From: Isoetes taiwanensis
Lineage: Eukaryota; Streptophyta; Lycopodiopsida; Isoetales; Isoetaceae
Reading direction: 5' to 3'
Assembly (NCBI GenBank): GCA_021234155.1
Contig: JAJEKV010000022.1
Location: 4,034,830-4,098,829 of the forward strand
Length of the DNA: 64,000 bases
Shown here: positions 22,546 to 33,822 of the stretch, piece after piece
Layout of the letters: each line of letters begins with the position of its first letter
Position numbering within the stretch: position 1 is the stretch's first letter
Notes under the pieces: generated by a model
Told to the model about the DNA's origin: nothing
The model's input: only the letters and a program-made list of their open reading frames with translations
Databases searched by the model: none
Made by a program: the position numbers and the translations under genes

Positions 22546-23997
22546 ATGAGAAAAGCTCTATCCCTTTCCCTTTTGCTCTATCCCGCATTTCATTTTTTCT
22601 TATTTTCTCTATTTTTTTTTTCTTTTCCTTTTTTTTTCTCGTCTTTCTCACATGTTTCCTTGTTTTCCCATCCCTTTCCTTCCCCCTTCCCTGTTCCCGA
22701 TAACCTTTTTCCCTTCCCTTTTGCTCCTTTCTCCACCTTTTCCCTCTTCTCTTTTTTCTTTGCCCTTTTCCCTTCCCCTTTCTCTTTTTTTTATGCCTTC
22801 TCTTTTCCCCACCCTTTTTCCATGTCTTCCCTTTTTCTCAACCTTTTTTTTCTTTATGCCCTTTTCCATGCCTATTTTCCTTCTCTTTTTCCTCATTTTC
22901 CTACTCTTTTCCTCCTTTTTTTTTTTTTGTGCCCTTTTCCTTCCATTTTTCTTTTTTCCCTCCCTTTCCATGCCCTTTTTTACCTTCCCTTTTTCCATCT
23001 CCTCACCCTTTCCCTCTTTCCCTTTTCCATGTTCCTTTTTTTCTTCCCCTTTTCCATTTTCCTCATTTCCTTTTTTCCAGTGCCTCTCTCTCTTTCCCCC
23101 CCCATTTCCATTCTTTTTTTCTTTTCTATTTCCCTTTTCCCATGCCCTTTTTCCCACCCTTTTCTTCTTTCTATTTTTTTTCGTGCTTCCTTTTCCTCCT
23201 TTTCCCCACCCTTTTACCTCTTCTTCACACATTTTTTCCTTCTTTCAACCCTTCCTTTTTCTTTTCTCTTTTCCTTTATTCATGTCCTTTTTTTTTCCTT
23301 TCCCTCCCCTCCATCACTCCCCTGCTTCCCTTTCCCTTTCCCTTTTTCCGTTTCCTTTTCTTGATGGATTTTTTTTTCCGTTTCCTCCTTTTGCCGATCC
23401 TTTTCCTGTGCACTTTTTCCCTTCCTTTCCTTTTCCTTTTCCCTTTTTCCATGCCTTTTGCACATTTGTTTTATTCTCTTTATTCCTATACCCATTTTCC
23501 TCTTTTCCCCACCCTTTCTCTCTTTGCCCTTTTTTTTCCCTTTTTCTTTTTTTTTTCTTCACCATTTTCCTCTTCCCTTTTCTCTCATGCCCTTCCCCCC
23601 CTTCCCTTTTTCTCGTTTCCCTCTTTTCTTTTTCCTTGTGACCTTTACCTAGGTTCCCTTTCCCCTTTTCCCTTTCCTTTTTTTTTCTTCTCACTTTTCC
23701 CTTTTCTATGCCCCTTTTCTTTTCCCCTCTCCCCATCATTTTCTTGTTCCCCCTTGTCCCTTCCCTTTTCCTCATTTTTCTAACCTTTCCTCTTCCCTTT
23801 TCTCGTCGTTTTTTCCCTTCCCTTTCTCTCTCTCTTTTTTTTTTTACCTTTTCCTATGCCATTTGTCCCTTCCTTTTCCTCTTTCCTCAACCTTCTCTTT
23901 TCCCACATTTCCCATGCTCCTTCCTTTTCCCATGCTTTTTTTCTCCTCCCTTTTTCCATGCTTTTTTTTTCCTTCATTTTCTCCTTTTTCAACCTTT

Positions 23998-24028
<31 letters not shown>

Positions 24029-24258
24029 CATGCCCTTTTCATTTATCTTTTCCACTTTATCTCTTCCTCCTTCCCTCGTGCCCTTTTCCCAGGTTCCCTT
24101 TCCCTTTTTCGTTTTCCATGCCTTTTTCTCTTCTCTTATCCCCACCCTTTTCCCTTTTCCTTTTACCCTTTTCCCTTTTCCCCATGCCTTTTTGCCCTTC
24201 ACATTCTCTCTTTCCACTTCCCTTTTCCTTTCCCCTCTTTTCATTTACCCTTTCCCCT
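22546..24258. repeat. 1.7-kb polypyrimidine tract (plus strand C/T-rich)
   Basis: Almost uninterrupted C and T on the plus strand, built of degenerate units around CCCTTTTCCATGCCC and TTTTCCTT. Nearly all non-pyrimidine bases are the A and G of ATGCC. Very long frames exist on both strands (Phe/Pro/Ser-rich on plus, Lys/Glu/Gly-rich on minus), but they are compositional artefacts. The tract starts about 35 bp inside the inverted Helitron 3' end. Confidence 0.92.
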
Positions 24259-24261
24259 TAA

Positions 24262-26030
24262 GAGATCGAAGCATGACCAATCACAGTGTTGGTAAGTCGT
24301 GCGATAAATCTAGGCCTTCGGATGCATCCAGATGATCTCGGCCATTCAAATTAGGGCTCGATGCACTACATACGGTATAACATTATAATATAAGATGTGT
24401 GAACTATCTTATACCCATATGTTGTCATGGCATGTACAAATGAGGAATTTACTAAGCTCGTGAGATGCACATGACAAAGAAAAGAATGGAGACCAAAGCC
24501 TTACCTTCTCTAGCCTACTTCCATAGTTCTTGCCACCATATTTTTCTGCTCATCTTTGGATGCATGCCCATAACATTGTTAAAACATAGAGAAACCTCAA
24601 TTAGGTTACTAAATCATACTTTAGTCTTGGTTTTAAAATGAAAGTCAAGCTTCTGAATACAAAGTGCCAACTGTCCAGCAATACGGCTTCCAAGAAACCA
24701 ATCCATCCAGGTTCTAAAACTTCTTCCAAACTTGCCAACTTTTTCCTTAATAGCTATGGACTGATTAACCTGATAGTAGGAATATGTCGTCCCATTTCTT
24801 CAGAATCCTGCAGACAAAAGAAATAAAAACACAAAAATGTTTACAGGATGAAATCGGCCTAGAGTTCAAGAATTTAACCAAATGATGGACTCGCTCCGAA
24901 CCTTGCATGCACGTCTCCTTGCAATTGGAAGCTCCTCCTCGCAGGCGAACCTTGCTTGAATCCACATAAGTTTTCCCTCTGACTCAAGCCGTGTTTCAAA
25001 GAGGCAATAAATGCATTTTCAAATCTAGCGTCCCGAAAGGGGCAAGGGAACGCCGCATGCGGCATTACATGCGACGTTCTAACACAAATACCAACACGCT
25101 GCCTTTTTAATAGATAAGACACAAAGTTTCCAACATCACCCATATTTGACATCAATGTGAAAAATTCCTGGACAGTGCGGCTCTACCGCTGTTGGACACC
25201 AGTGTTAGATACCTATATGCCTCTGTCATCATTGGTCACCTATTTTGGGCACCTAATTTGTTCACCTGGACAATGTAGCTTTGCCACCACCATGGGCACC
25301 AAGGTAAGCGCCAAGATGTAATCCAAAGCAATGGATAAGACACCAAGATGGGCACCAGGATAGTGTCATTCTATCGCACCATGCATGTATGATCATAGGA
25401 CCCTTAGGATTAACATGACAATAAAACCTTTTCAATTCTATTCAATTTATTGTATATTTGAGTAATATTGAAATCAAACTAGCTTTTAGACCATGTCATA
25501 AATCATAGAGTTGTTCAATCAAACCATTACTAGTTTTGATAAACTACTATAGCACGCGTGAAACAATCTCATAACCACAACTAGTTTTAACAAACCACTA
25601 TCACATTAAAAACCAACATTCATAACCATTATCAATCCCAACAAACCACTATGATATGTGATTTTCTTCTATCAATCAAAATCATGCATAAAAAACCACA
25701 TATATCATGGTTTTTAGATGATCTGACATTGGTTGAATATAATTGTTTTGTTTTGGGTTCCTTGTGATAGGAGATGACAGAAAATAGCCAGTTTATATTA
25801 TATCATTGTAAGGATGTTGAGCAGTGGTAAGTTTATTTCATCTAGTGCCTAGGTTTTCGCACGAAATAATCATCAAAGAGCAGAGGCCGCTTGATATTAA
25901 TGTGAAGCAAAGTTGTTTTGTAATGCGTGTATAATTCATTCATGGCTGCCACTTGTACATTTTGTAAGCTGACAAGCATCCATTTCTCTTTGATGACTAT
26001 TTCCTGACAAAGTTCTAAGGGAAAACCCAG
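24262..26030. other. No recognisable gene
   Basis: Mixed AT-rich sequence. A minus-strand frame at 24874-25155 shows no domain I can name. A GGCACC/TGGGCACCA-type short repeat occurs around 25190-25370. Nothing else could be supported. Confidence 0.45.
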
Positions 26031-26094
26031 GCATTAGATAAAATAAACTTACTAGTGTGCAACATCCTTGTAATGATATAGCATAAACTGTCTG

Positions 26095-26272
26095 TTCTCG
26101 TCCGTCTTCCACGATACAAGACAAAATGCCGTTCACAACCCAACAAGTTTCTATCATCTAACACTATGCAATTCTTCACTTCACCTACGCCATATAATGC
26201 ATACAATTTTCTCCCTCGCTCAAGTTGCTCAACACTAACATCTTCATATGGTTCCTGTAAAGCTACTTGCAT
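26095..26272 (-). pseudogene. Unrecognised coding-like exon
   Basis: The minus-strand frame reads EPYEDVSVEQLERGRKLYAL, YGVGEVKNCIVLDDRNLLGC and ERHFVLYRGRR, preceded by an acceptor-like TTTACAG. Composition and the balanced hydrophobic/charged pattern look like real protein, but I cannot name the family. It ends shortly before the inverted-repeat element at 26531. Confidence 0.35.
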
Positions 26273-26754
26273 GTAAATAGTAGCTCACCATCCCCTCAAA
26301 ACAGTAGAAACGAGTATCCTTCAGTGCCTTGCACATTATAACTTCAACAGGACACTGATGGTTTGTCCAATACAAGGCTTACCTCATATAAATGTTCACC
26401 GCAACTGGCATGGTTGCAAGAACTCAAAAAAAAAACATTGTAAGTGCAAATGATCAAGCATTGATCCTCGCGCCATGACCAACATGCCCGCTATAAATTC
26501 TGAATCTAAGAACATGCATATTCTCACATAAACAAGGTGACCTAGCAAACGCACTAATGACCTGTGGTGCAATTGCAGATTCCTTTTTTGAAAACACGTA
26601 AAATCGGTATTTTTGACCTTTTTTAAAAAAAAGGGGCACCAAAAAAAAAGTTTCAATCCAAAAAGTACACATTTAACAGAGGACGACATTTTTTGCTTCA
26701 AGTCAAACTAAAAAATAGTACTTTTTTTAAAGACTAAAATGCAAGGGAAAAGAA

Positions 26755-26960
26755 ATATGTCTATGCGCGCATAGATATGACAGTATAATTGAATTAATAT
26801 TTCACAAACGTTTTTTTAATATCAAGGGAACATTTGTTTTGCAGTAACTTCTTCTTCAGTATCAGAATCAATTGAGCGCGTATAGTGTTTTGCGTGTAAA
26901 GCACTTGAGTGTTTTTCTATGCGTGTATAGTGTTTGTTTATGCGTGCATAGACAGGCACA
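26755..26960. repeat. TATGCGCGCATA-type palindromic units
   Basis: Variants of CTATGCGCGCATAG and ATGCGTGTATAGTG occur four to five times. The same palindromic core reappears in the tandem array at 27285-27480. Confidence 0.6.
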
Positions 26961-27284
26961 ATTTATATTCCTTCAAAAACCCTAGGTTTGTGAAATAATC
27001 ATGAAAAAGAGCTATTGATAAGATTTTTTTTGCCTCCACGCATATAAATAATAAGTCCATATATATGACCATTATGCTGAGTAATACACTCTAAGTACAA
27101 AGACTGTGTAGTTTGATATGTCCCAAAATAACAGGCCACAACCCTGTGAACTTCCTCACTTTCTGGAACATTTTTCTCCTCTTCAAGATTTTGAAGGTCT
27201 TCGTATAATTTTCGTATAACCAAATGCTCTTGTGTTCAGAGGCTTTCTTTGTCTAAGCTCAAAACAAAGTTCTTTCAAAATATT

Positions 27285-27480
27285 TTTCTGTTTGTCCGTG
27301 TCCATGCGTGCGTACGCAAAAGTTTTTTTGTTTGTCTGCGCCTATGCGCGCATAGGCAAAATCTTCTTCGTTTGTCTGCGTCTATGCGTGCATAGGCAAA
27401 AGTTTATAGGCAAAAGCTTTTTTGTTTGTCTGAGTTTATGCTCGCATAGGCAAAAGTTTTTTTTGTTTGTCTATGTAAAA
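27285..27480. repeat. Tandem repeat, about 53-bp unit, four units
   Basis: Units of TTTGTTTGTCTGCG, CTATGCGCGCATAGGC and AAAAGTTTT. An open frame through it reads as repeated FVCxxAR/HRQK and is not thought to be a protein gene. Confidence 0.75.
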
Positions 27481-28846
27481 ACTGAAAATTTTGCGTGTTT
27501 TTGAGTCTCGGTTGTAAAAAATAAAACTAGCAGAAGGCACACCAGAAGGCTTTAGCAAGGTAAGATTTGTTTGGTTTATGTTTAAGTTTGATGTCATTAA
27601 ACTGCCATTGAATTTTAAAACTGAGGTGTTGCATCTCAGATTTCGGTGATGTGGAGGTGACACATGGATAGGCTAGAATTGCAAGAAAGGCTGTAGTTGT
27701 CAAAGAGTTTGTATTTGCAGACGTCTGGACCCCTTTTCTTGTTTGGATTTGTTTTGTGTTGGTAAATTCTTTGCCTTAAGTTTCTCATCGAGTATATTGT
27801 GATATGTTTGTGTCCTTTTTCGTTTGTACCTAATTGAATAATTGAATGTTTGGAGTTTTATTTCAGTTGTTGCTTCCATAAATCTGATCTAGGTCTTTTT
27901 TTTAGTGGCTATCTTCCAACATATAAGCAATAAATTGATCCTCAATGGAAGATCTTCACAGGAATATTTCCCCTAGCCACGACCTAGAATTGATTTTGTC
28001 TCAAAGTATCGGCAACAAGAATACACAATAATATTTAAACAATATAAACATGTAAAATTGTGGCCACAATACAACAGAAGTTAAATCTCAAAGTCTGTTC
28101 CAAACAATTTGAGGTCGAACAAAAGAATATGCACCGGTTCTCATTGTTGCCTAAGTTCCTTGCTTTTCTAATTTTCTGAGCCCTAGACTCACCAAAATGA
28201 AGATCCAATGGCCAATAATAATGCCAACTCAATTTTGGCTCAATCAACAATACTGGGTACTTTTATTGATAGTACAATAATTACCTAATTGCATGTTACA
28301 AATTTTCTTGCAAAATCATCTTCATGAGTGAATGATGTGGCATGATCTTTTGCAATTACAAAACAGCCCGAAAATGAAATCATGTAGGGCCAATCAGTAG
28401 CACAAATGTGAAACAAGGAGCTTAGGTGCATCTGGAGGACCTGGAGGGGCATATTATTTTAGAAATGGATGGTGAGAGTATTGCCATTGTGAAACCAACA
28501 AATGAGGAGTTTGCATCAAATAAACCAAAGGGCTTTGTAGGTTGAGTTCTAGGCTAGTGTAGTTTGAAAAGGCTTAAAAAGCTTGGACTTATAGTGCTTG
28601 ATCACTATCACTTTCCTGGAGTTCCACTGACATGTCTAGTCAAAGTGATTTATTCCATACTCAATGCAAACAATAAAATTACTGACATCTCAATGTGACT
28701 GTCGTGCAAGAATTGCATCATTTCAAAAAGTTGTAGAGTACTAGAGATTTGCCTGAAGAATCCCAGTGTCTGCCAACTACAGTATCAAATGTGCCAAGTG
28801 CCTGTCCCAAATTCAGCAAAATTAGACCATTCTAGAAAGGCAAAGA

Positions 28847-29032
28847 TTATGTCATCAAAGGGAACAGAATAGCTAAGACAAGCACGTCCATAACCTTATT
28901 TAAATATGCAATCTGGATGAGCACGCAGGTCATCACAACCATTAAAAACACCCAAGTCTTCGGATACACAAGCTGATTCATCCCTTCAAAGGTTAATTTC
29001 AATGCAATTTCCAGTGCCTTAATGCTCATAAC
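28847..29032 (-). pseudogene. NIPA-type magnesium transporter exon
   Basis: After an acceptor-like TTTCCAG the minus strand encodes VMSIKALEIALKLTFEGMNQ, then LVYPKTWVFLMVVMTCVLIQ and IAYLNKVMDVLVLA. This matches the transmembrane region of plant NIPA (DUF803) proteins, membrane transporters associated with magnesium. One exon is recognisable and the following family motif is degraded (LFPLMT where an SPIYY-like block is expected). Neighbouring exons were not found. It lies within the 26531-30931 element, so capture by that element is the simplest explanation. Confidence 0.65.
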
Positions 29033-29281
29033 CTGGAAAGGCTTTGTTAGATTATAGTTTTGCCTTACTGGAATATATAAGATGCGCAACAAACTAAATT
29101 GAAAGGCAGCCCATCAGAGAACAGATGCCAATGTACACCATTACATGAGTATTTCCATATTGAGGCACAAACTGAATTTTAAATAGCAAGACGAAAGAGA
29201 CCACTGTGGATGCATAGAACAAAAAACCAGTGCACGCACATTATAACTTTCATGAGAAAGATTTGGAGGAAAAGTCTACAT

Positions 29282-29404
29282 GTAATAGCTAATGGCACTA
29301 CAACTTATGGAACTGAAAAAAAGTCTAAGAGAATCATAAAGGATAAAGTTAAGTGAAGCCGTTTTACACGCTCTAATGCCCGTGGCAATTGCTTGTTTTA
29401 TGTC
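29282..29404. repeat. Direct repeat D1 (123 bp)
   Basis: It starts TAATAGCTAATGGCACTACA and ends TGCTTGTTTTATGTCC. Repeated at 29661-29783 with a few substitutions. Confidence 0.9.
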
Positions 29405-29660
29405 CCTTCTTCTTGATCATGAAGCTTGATCCAATGAATGGGCTTGAGGCGATTGAAGTGCTAGGCCCTCCCGGTTGTCGATGAAGAAGACATTGCTAAC
29501 TTCAGCAAAGACAGAGCATTTGCCGAACCTAGAGCCGTGGAAACGTGAAAACAAAGCTTTTTTCTTGGCCAACCGATGATGCCCGCCTCTTAGTTATTAT
29601 TGGTTGATATGAAGATCGTAAATACCGACAGGCAGCGTGAAGGAAGCATTATACGGGAGT

Positions 29661-29783
29661 TGTAATAGCTAATGGCACTACAACTTATGGAACTGAAAAA
29701 AAGTCTAAGAGAATCATAAAGGATAAAGTTCGTGAAGCCAGTTTACCTGCTCTAATGCCTGTGGCAATTGCTTGTTTTATGTC
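29661..29783. repeat. Direct repeat D2 (123 bp)
   Basis: Second copy of the unit at 29282-29404, offset by 379 bp. Both lie inside the 4.4-kb inverted-repeat element. Confidence 0.9.
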
Positions 29784-30935
29784 CGTCGAACCTGCATGCA
29801 AATTAATTCGTGAAAATATCGAAGCCCGTTTCATTCAAAGGGGTTCGTCTTCTTGATTCAAATACTCAAGTTTGAAAGACATCATTTGAAGAGGCACAAA
29901 GGAATAAATCTTACCTGGAATCTATTGTGAAATGAGATTTGGGAAACGCCAGGATCAAGGAAGCAGCTAACCCTTTGTTCATTGTCTCCGGTTCTGACCT
30001 GATAGAGAAGCTTACCTGATAGGACCTGAAGAAATAGGGTTTGGAAATACAACAAATCTCTGGCGTTGATGGCCCGCCGGTCTGGCGATGATCTTAAACA
30101 CATGAAAGCATGATAAGCCGATCTTTGGAACAAAGTCCGGCGATTAAACCAATTTTGGGACAAAAGGGGAAGACTTGAAACAAAGAAAATATGCCTTTCC
30201 TATGCGCCGATAGCACATCACGAAGATTTGCCCATGCGGCGCATGGGCACCTACCTACCGGTCCCTTTCCTACCTACCCATTCTTTTCCACTACCTACTG
30301 GTTTTTCTTTCGACCCTACTAGGTTCTTTTCCTACCCGCCCAATTTTTTCGACAACCTACTTGTTTTAGTTCCGACCCTGTACATGTGCATATATGGACC
30401 TCCCTTAAACCTGCGATATTTTATGAGCGAAATGATATCTTTTTATTTATCTTTTTACCTCTTCTGCATTAATAAGAAAGTTGCCATGCCATGCGCGCGT
30501 AGCTTGACAATTTTTTTTTCTAAATGGCTATGTGTTCATAGCATGCTCAGTAACATTTTTAGCGATGGGTATACATGCACAATGTCTTAGTGTGTCTTGT
30601 TTGTCGCTTGTCTTGTTTGTCGCACATTTTAGCCTTTAGTTTTGGTCAAGATTCTAGTGGTTCTTCAATTTCTCCATTTTTCAGGTGCATCCCAAATTCA
30701 CCTAAATGTGATTCTAATTTTACACCTAGTTTGGAGGTGTAAAATTAACAAAACGAAAATTTCCAGTAACTTTGGACCCTAAAATGGGTCACGCAATTGT
30801 AAATTGAGGGCCATTTTTGTAATTGACCCCCTAAAAGTGGCAAAATTTAAGGTTTTTTTAGGGAATCTTTGAAAGATTCTTTTTTGTGGTGCAAACGCAG
30901 GTCATTAGTGCGTTTGCTAGGTCACCTTGTTCATA

Positions 30936-31856
30936 GTGTTCTTCAAGATATTTGTGCCACTGATGGTGATTGTAACACTAACATCAAGAACCTTGCTCTT
31001 CTTGCCACCTTCGTTGCTATTTTTCTTTTCTTTCTGTTTCTTGTTGATGTACCTCCTCTCTCCTCTTTTTTCCTCTTCAGATTTTCATGCTCTTCTTTTG
31101 TCTCCCTTTCCTTCATATCCTTCTATGCTTGCTTCGTTCTTCTCAGCTCATCCCTATCGTACTGCCTATTTTGCTTCATATCCTTCTATGCTTGCTTCAC
31201 TCACTTTGTTCCCGAAACAATAAGGCTGCCATCCTTCCTTAGTCTCCCCCTTTTCTTTGTAGGCCCAAGCATAAGCCTTGGCAAAGGACTTAAATTCTCT
31301 TCGCTCTCTTTGTAGTGAGATGCAACACCTCAGAAGGGACTTCCACATAAATACTCTGATGAAAAAAGGCATGGGAATCAAGGAGCTAGCAATTGTTAAT
31401 ATTGGATAGTACTCCAACAGCTACAACGACACTGCTCCCATGAGGTCTGCCTTTCTCATCCATAGTACTAGATCCACCCTTCCCTGACCTACCAATTCTC
31501 CTAGCAAATTGTTTCAACGTGATGGAGAGCTAAAACATACCTGCACTGCCAGCTATAGATCGATCGTTGTCTGCCATACTACTCAAGAACAAATAGGAAA
31601 AGTGAAAACATCACTTGACTCATCTCAAGCCAAAGGACGAGAAACTTGGCAGAAAAACTAGGTAACCAACGACCCACCAATTTTTGGGGAAAAAAGTGGC
31701 AACAAGCATAAAACCGTGATTGCGCAACCTACTCACAAAATACACTACAGAGTTCCACTGCATGAAACTGTGATTGCGTAACCTACTCACAAAAAGATTT
31801 TACTACTTCCAGTAAATACTTTTTGTGCTGGAGGTGAAACAATGCGCGCACTCTAT
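30936..31856. other. No recognisable gene
   Basis: A pyrimidine-rich stretch at 31000-31215 is followed by AT-rich sequence. A short duplicated block (AAACTGTGATTGCGYAACCT) occurs near 31710 and 31766. No gene or transposon end could be supported. Confidence 0.45.
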
Positions 31857-32098
31857 TGGCTCCCTAAATGACATATAGGGACGCCGAATTCTAGGCCTGG
31901 AATCTATAGAATTCATGGGATTCCGAGATTTTAGGCCCAAAATCCATTACAATTTTTTTAAAGGATGGACTTTTTCCGATGGCATTTACGCTCCATACAC
32001 GTGAGCATGCATATTGTATTTACAAAAGAATCCATTGTGGATTCCCGGGGGGGGGAGGGCGCGGTTGGAATCTATGGATTGTGGGCCTAGAATCCATC

Positions 32099-33560
32099 AT
32101 AGTTGGGGCCGACCTAGGTCGGCCCTAAATTCCGAGCTATTTCGACCTAGGTCGGGGTCGAACTAATCCGACCGTGAGTCGTTTGGCTTTTTGATTGTTG
32201 CATTCCGTGGGTGCCAAGAATGCCGAAACAGAGGATTTTGGAGCAAAAAGGCGCAGGCAAATCCTTTCCTGCAACTCTAAACTCTCTGTTTTAATGCAAG
32301 GATGGCCAAATCATAGGTGAATCGTCATCAAGTAAGCTCGCTTCCTTGATATTTTTTTCTTCTGTGCTGCCCTTTCTTATCCGCTACTGCCCTTTGTTAT
32401 ACTCTGCTGCCCTTTCTTATACTTGAGGTTCTAGATAAACGTCAGCAATTACTGAGCCCTCAGTAGTCATTATCTCCGCTTGTCTAGTATCATCATTACT
32501 GCAAAGGTTTTTCCCTTGAAAACCTTTCGAGGCAGGGGTTTTTTAATCCTAATAGTAATGATTGTACTAGCCCATTGTATGGGTCCCATGACCCATTGGT
32601 CTCCGTGGACGTTAAAAAAACTATTCTATTCTATTCTATTCTATTCTATTCTATCCTCTGCTGCATGCTACAGAGCAGAGCATCGACCAAATTTGCAGAG
32701 CAGAGCAAGGCATCGACCTCTTGGCAATGACAATGATTTCTTCTGCAGCAGCAACACTTTGCCTCATCGGCCTCTGCTTCTTTCTTTTTTAACAACAGGT
32801 CAGTTTAATATCAAGTTTTTTGATAGATTTCATCTTAGGGATGATTTATTTATAACTTAGCTAAGAACAGGGCAGAGGCTCAAAGGTTTTGCCCTTTGCC
32901 TCTGGAGTAGATTCCATGCACTACTGCAGTAGAACCTGCACTAGCCTAAGTAAGTGTTCATCTACAACAAATATTTTGTCTCTAGCTAATCCTTTGTTTT
33001 CCCTCGAATCCTCTATTTTCCTATACTGTTTACACATATATATAGAAAGACTATAGCACCCATTATCATGATGTAACTGCTGGGTTAGATGATTTGTTCA
33101 ATAATTATATTTGGCGAATATTCATGATTTTATTGCTTGGTCTACTAATCACAGAAATTTACTCTCAGATTTCAAATTGTGTAAAACATAAGCAGTGGAC
33201 ACTATTTGCAAGGCGCTAATCCAAGCAAACCAAGATCTTTGTTGCTATTGGTTCTGCTCTAGGGATGAAACTTGAACCAATGGATTAGAAGAGGTAATTT
33301 AAGAATTGAATAGTTTTTATTTTTTTGTATTATAATTTGGTTGTTTCTAAGTTGTTCAAGGTCTAGTCTTCTCTTTATTTGCTATTTATTCAAAATTAGT
33401 GGTTCCTGAAGATGTATTACATGTTGTTTGTAAATTATTTGCAGGAAAATAAAAGCTTGAATTTTGGAAGAATAGGTCGATAAGTCGGCAAAAAATCCCC
33501 ACCTACGTCGACCTTCTCCCACCTAGGTCGGCAGGTCGACTAGGTCAGGTCGGCCTAACT
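32099..33560. mobile_element. Inner inverted-repeat element with GACCTAGGTC palindromes
   Basis: The ends are TAGTTGGGGCCGACCTAGGT at 32099 and GGTCAGGTCGGCCTAACTA at 33560, imperfect inverted repeats. Both terminal regions hold clusters of the palindrome GACCTAGGTCG (32108-32175 and 33505-33550). No transposase is visible. Confidence 0.55.
32560..32655 (+). mobile_element. Non-LTR element 3' tail with TTCTA repeats
   Basis: CTCCGTGGACGTTAAAAAAAC is followed by about six TTCTA units. The GTGGACGTTAAAAA block matches the 3' end of the L1-like element at 18335, whose tail is TTATC-type instead. It is a truncated copy of a related family. Confidence 0.6.
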
Positions 33561-33822
33561 ATGGAATCCATGATATGGAATCTATGGATTGTGGGCCAAG
33601 TACGGAGGGAGCCTTTGGAAGCAGCAAAGCATAAACCATCATGGAATGTGGCGTCTTAAAAACTCAACACGCCTTTCAAATGAGTATTCATCGTACGTGG
33701 TCTGCATGCAGCCACAAAAGGCCACGTCATTCACTATTCTTTACTCGGCTTAAATTTCTGTCGGCTCTTCGTGTATTATGAACGAACTCCATAAATTGCT
33801 CCTCTTTCTTTCTGTAGGCAAA

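Larger units (their letters stand above)
26531..30931. mobile_element. 4.4-kb gene-carrying TIR element
   Basis: A perfect 33-bp inverted repeat bounds it. The left copy (26531-26563) starts AACAAGGTGACCTAGCAAAC; the right copy is its reverse complement at 30899-30931. Each end is flanked by CATA (26527-26530 and 30932-30935), a possible 4-bp target duplication. Inside are the NIPA exon, a tandem repeat with TATGCGCGCATA-like palindromes, and a 123-bp direct repeat. No transposase was recognised, so it is probably a non-autonomous, gene-capturing DNA transposon of unassigned superfamily. Confidence 0.7.
31858..33613. mobile_element. MITE-like element carrying a nested insertion
   Basis: The left end reads GGCTCCCTAAATG and the right end TACGGAGGGAGCC, reminiscent of Stowaway-type CTCCCTCCGT termini. 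The sequences between share the block GAATCTATGGATTGTGGGCC on both sides of the inner element (about 32067 and 33577). The exact boundaries and target duplication were not resolved, so the family name is tentative. Confidence 0.45.

Noticed and set aside
22546-24335. Several very long frames on both strands (up to about 330 residues)
   Set aside because: They are produced by the C/T-rich tract, which rarely contains stop codons. Products are nearly pure Phe/Pro/Ser or Lys/Glu/Gly and match no real protein pattern.
27232-27504. Cys/Arg-rich repeated frame (FVCxxAR units)
   Set aside because: It is the 53-bp tandem repeat read in one frame. No start context or domain.
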